Shown here one piece after another: positions 4,516 to 5,617 of a DNA stretch of 5,617 bases. The notes under the pieces were generated by a model. The model did not search any database. It was given only the letters and a program-made list of their open reading frames with translations, and was not told where the DNA came from. How positions within the stretch are numbered: the first letter of the stretch is position 1; each line of letters begins with the position of its first letter. This DNA is from CALJUZ01 sp003387805 (GTDB taxonomy: Bacteria; Bacillota; Limnochordia; Limnochordales; ZCTH02-B6). Location of the stretch: the NCBI GenBank assembly GCA_937975235.1, contig CALJUZ010000193.1:1-5617 (forward strand), read 5' to 3'. The translations under genes and the position numbers were made by a program.

Positions 4516-5577
4516 TCAGTAGCGATACCGCGCCCGTTCGAGGACGTCTTCCGGAATGGTCAGGCCCATGCGGGCCGCGGCCTCCAGGTTCACGGCCAGG
4601 TCCAGGACTTCCTGGATTTCCACCGGGGTCGTGGCGGGATCCGCGCCTTCGAACAAAATGCGCAGGGCCATCTCGCCGGCCTGCCGGCCCAGCTGGATTT
4701 CGTCCACGCCGTAGGCCGCGGCCGCGCCCCGCTGCGCCGTGGCGATGTCCGACGCGATGACGGGGATGCGGAACCGCTCGGCCACCGCCAGGACCGACTC
4801 CAGCGCCGCCACCACGGTATTGTCCGTCGGGATGAAGATGACGTCCACGCTGCCCACCAGCGACTCCGCGGCCTGGCGGACGTCCGTCGTGGAGCCGGCG
4901 GTCCGCTCCACCAGCGTCAGGCCGTACTCGGCGGCCCATTGCCGGGCTTCTTCGACCTGAATGACCGAGTTCAGCTCGCCGGAGTTGTAGACCACGCCGA
5001 TGCGGCGGGCGTTGGGAATGATTTCCAGTACCAGCTTGATTTGCTCGCTGACGGGCGTCCAGTGGGTCGTCCCGGTGATGTTGCGGCCCGGCCGCTGGAA
5101 GCTGTCCACCACTTCCGCGCCGACGGGATCCCGCACGCCGGCGAAGACGATGGGGATCGTGTCCGTCAGCGACGCCGCCGCCTGCACCGGGCCGGTGGCG
5201 ATGGCGAAAATGAGGTCGACCCGGTCCTGCACGAACTTCTCGGCGATGGTGTAGGAGACGCTGAAGTCGCCCTGGGCGTTGTGGTACTCGATGATGATGT
5301 CTTCACCGATGGCGTACCCGGCGTCTTCGATGGCCTGGATGAAGCCGACGCGGAACGCGTCCAGGGCCGGGTGCTCCAGAAACTGAACGATGCCGATGTG
5401 GACGGGACTGGCCGCGGCCGTGGCGCCGCCGGCGGCGAAACCGGCCGCCACGAGCAGCGCCAGCGCGATCCAGGCCGTCAGGCCGCCGAAGCCGCCGGCC
5501 CGGAGCGGCCGCCGGCCGCGCCGTCGGCCCCGGCTCCAATGAGACGCGTCCACATCAACAACAGTCCGCTTGGTCAA
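4516..5577 (-). CDS. ABC transporter substrate-binding protein (ABC_sub_bind/COG2984, TrpX-like)
   Basis: This 353-residue exported binding protein captures a small solute outside the membrane for an ABC importer. Family marks in order are VQFLEHPALDAF (64-75), NAQGD (100-104), DPVGAEVV (150-157), GTTHW (169-173), NSGELNS (198-204), PTDNTV (250-255) and YGVDEIQLGRQAG (289-301). They define the two-lobed COG2984 fold; pneumococcal TrpX (tryptophan uptake) is a studied member, but the ligand here is unknown. The N-terminus has a long Arg-rich segment (residues 16-26), a hydrophobic core (33-50) and a likely signal peptidase I site A54-A55-A56 before S57. There is no lipobox and no cysteine anywhere in the protein. 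The start is TTG, chosen because AGGAGG lies eight bases upstream. Permease (COG4120) and ATPase (COG1101) genes usually follow directly, but here the gene ends against a convergent unit, so they are either upstream beyond the window or elsewhere. Confidence 0.92.
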   Translation of the reverse strand: MTKRTVVDVDASHWSRGRRRGRRPLRAGGFGGLTAWIALALLVAAGFAAGGATAAASPVHIGIVQFLEHPALDAFRVGFIQAIEDAGYAIGEDIIIEYHNAQGDFSVSYTIAEKFVQDRVDLIFAIATGPVQAAASLTDTIPIVFAGVRDPVGAEVVDSFQRPGRNITGTTHWTPVSEQIKLVLEIIPNARRIGVVYNSGELNSVIQVEEARQWAAEYGLTLVERTAGSTTDVRQAAESLVGSVDVIFIPTDNTVVAALESVLAVAERFRIPVIASDIATAQRGAAAAYGVDEIQLGRQAGEMALRILFEGADPATTPVEIQEVLDLAVNLEAAARMGLTIPEDVLERARYRY

Positions 5578-5585
5578 TGTCTGCT

Positions 5586-5591
5586 CCTCCT
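5586..5591 (-). promoter_or_regulatory. Ribosome binding site fixing the TTG start of the binding protein
   Basis: Read on the minus strand, AGGAGG (inside GAGGAGGAG) sits eight bases before TTG at 5577-5575. No ATG lies at the right distance; the next in-frame candidate, a GTG at codon 9, would be 32 bases from this site. The remaining 26 bases to the right edge are too few to judge a promoter. Confidence 0.8.
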
Positions 5592-5617
5592 CTTGCTGAG
5601 CTCGTCTCCGCCGCGAC

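Noticed and set aside
4422..4760. Plus-strand frame starting ATG at 4422 with GGAAGGGAG upstream (112 codons)
   Set aside because: The start lies in the terminator stem, the frame is antisense to the binding-protein gene for most of its length, and the product is Pro/Arg/Gly-rich low complexity.

Overview
The window is GC-rich (roughly two-thirds G+C by eye) bacterial chromosome carrying five protein genes, four on the plus strand and a convergent one on the minus strand. Strong AGGAGG-type ribosome sites, GTG and TTG starts, hairpin-plus-U-tract terminators and a near-perfect sigma-D/FliA-type promoter point to a motile bacterium. A full-length two-domain protein disulfide oxidoreductase (CMYC and CPYC sites) is a family best known from thermophiles. 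Together these suggest a high-GC thermophilic Bacillota-like lineage (Symbiobacterium, Thermaerobacter or Limnochordia relatives). That assignment is inference: no rRNA or other phylogenetic marker lies in the window.

Layout. Bases 1-84 are three abutting 28-bp tandem repeats that touch the left edge. Then come a Crp/Fnr-family regulator (130-828); a sigma-D-type promoter (833-860) with a long leader containing a hairpin (889-915); a methyl-accepting chemotaxis protein (1042-2910) with an AU-rich palindromic terminator or operator (2949-2966); a PDO-type disulfide oxidoreductase (3041-3745) with a strong terminator (3775-3803); and a single-domain DUF1259 (LppY/LpqO family) protein (3931-4368) with a terminator (4421-4470). 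Last, on the minus strand, is a COG2984/ABC_sub_bind substrate-binding protein (5577-4516) that starts with TTG.

How they fit together. Every gene has its own ribosome site and most are separated by terminators, so this looks like five single-gene transcription units rather than one operon or a dedicated system. The clearest regulatory link is the flagellar-type promoter driving the chemoreceptor. The Crp/Fnr regulator next to it may sense metabolic or redox state, but no operator for it could be identified. I found no mobile element, CRISPR array, RNA gene or defence system. The best leads are the repeat array, the sigma-D promoter and leader, the operator/terminator palindrome before pdo, the leaderless DUF1259 protein, and the orphan cysteine-free binding protein that lacks a lipobox.
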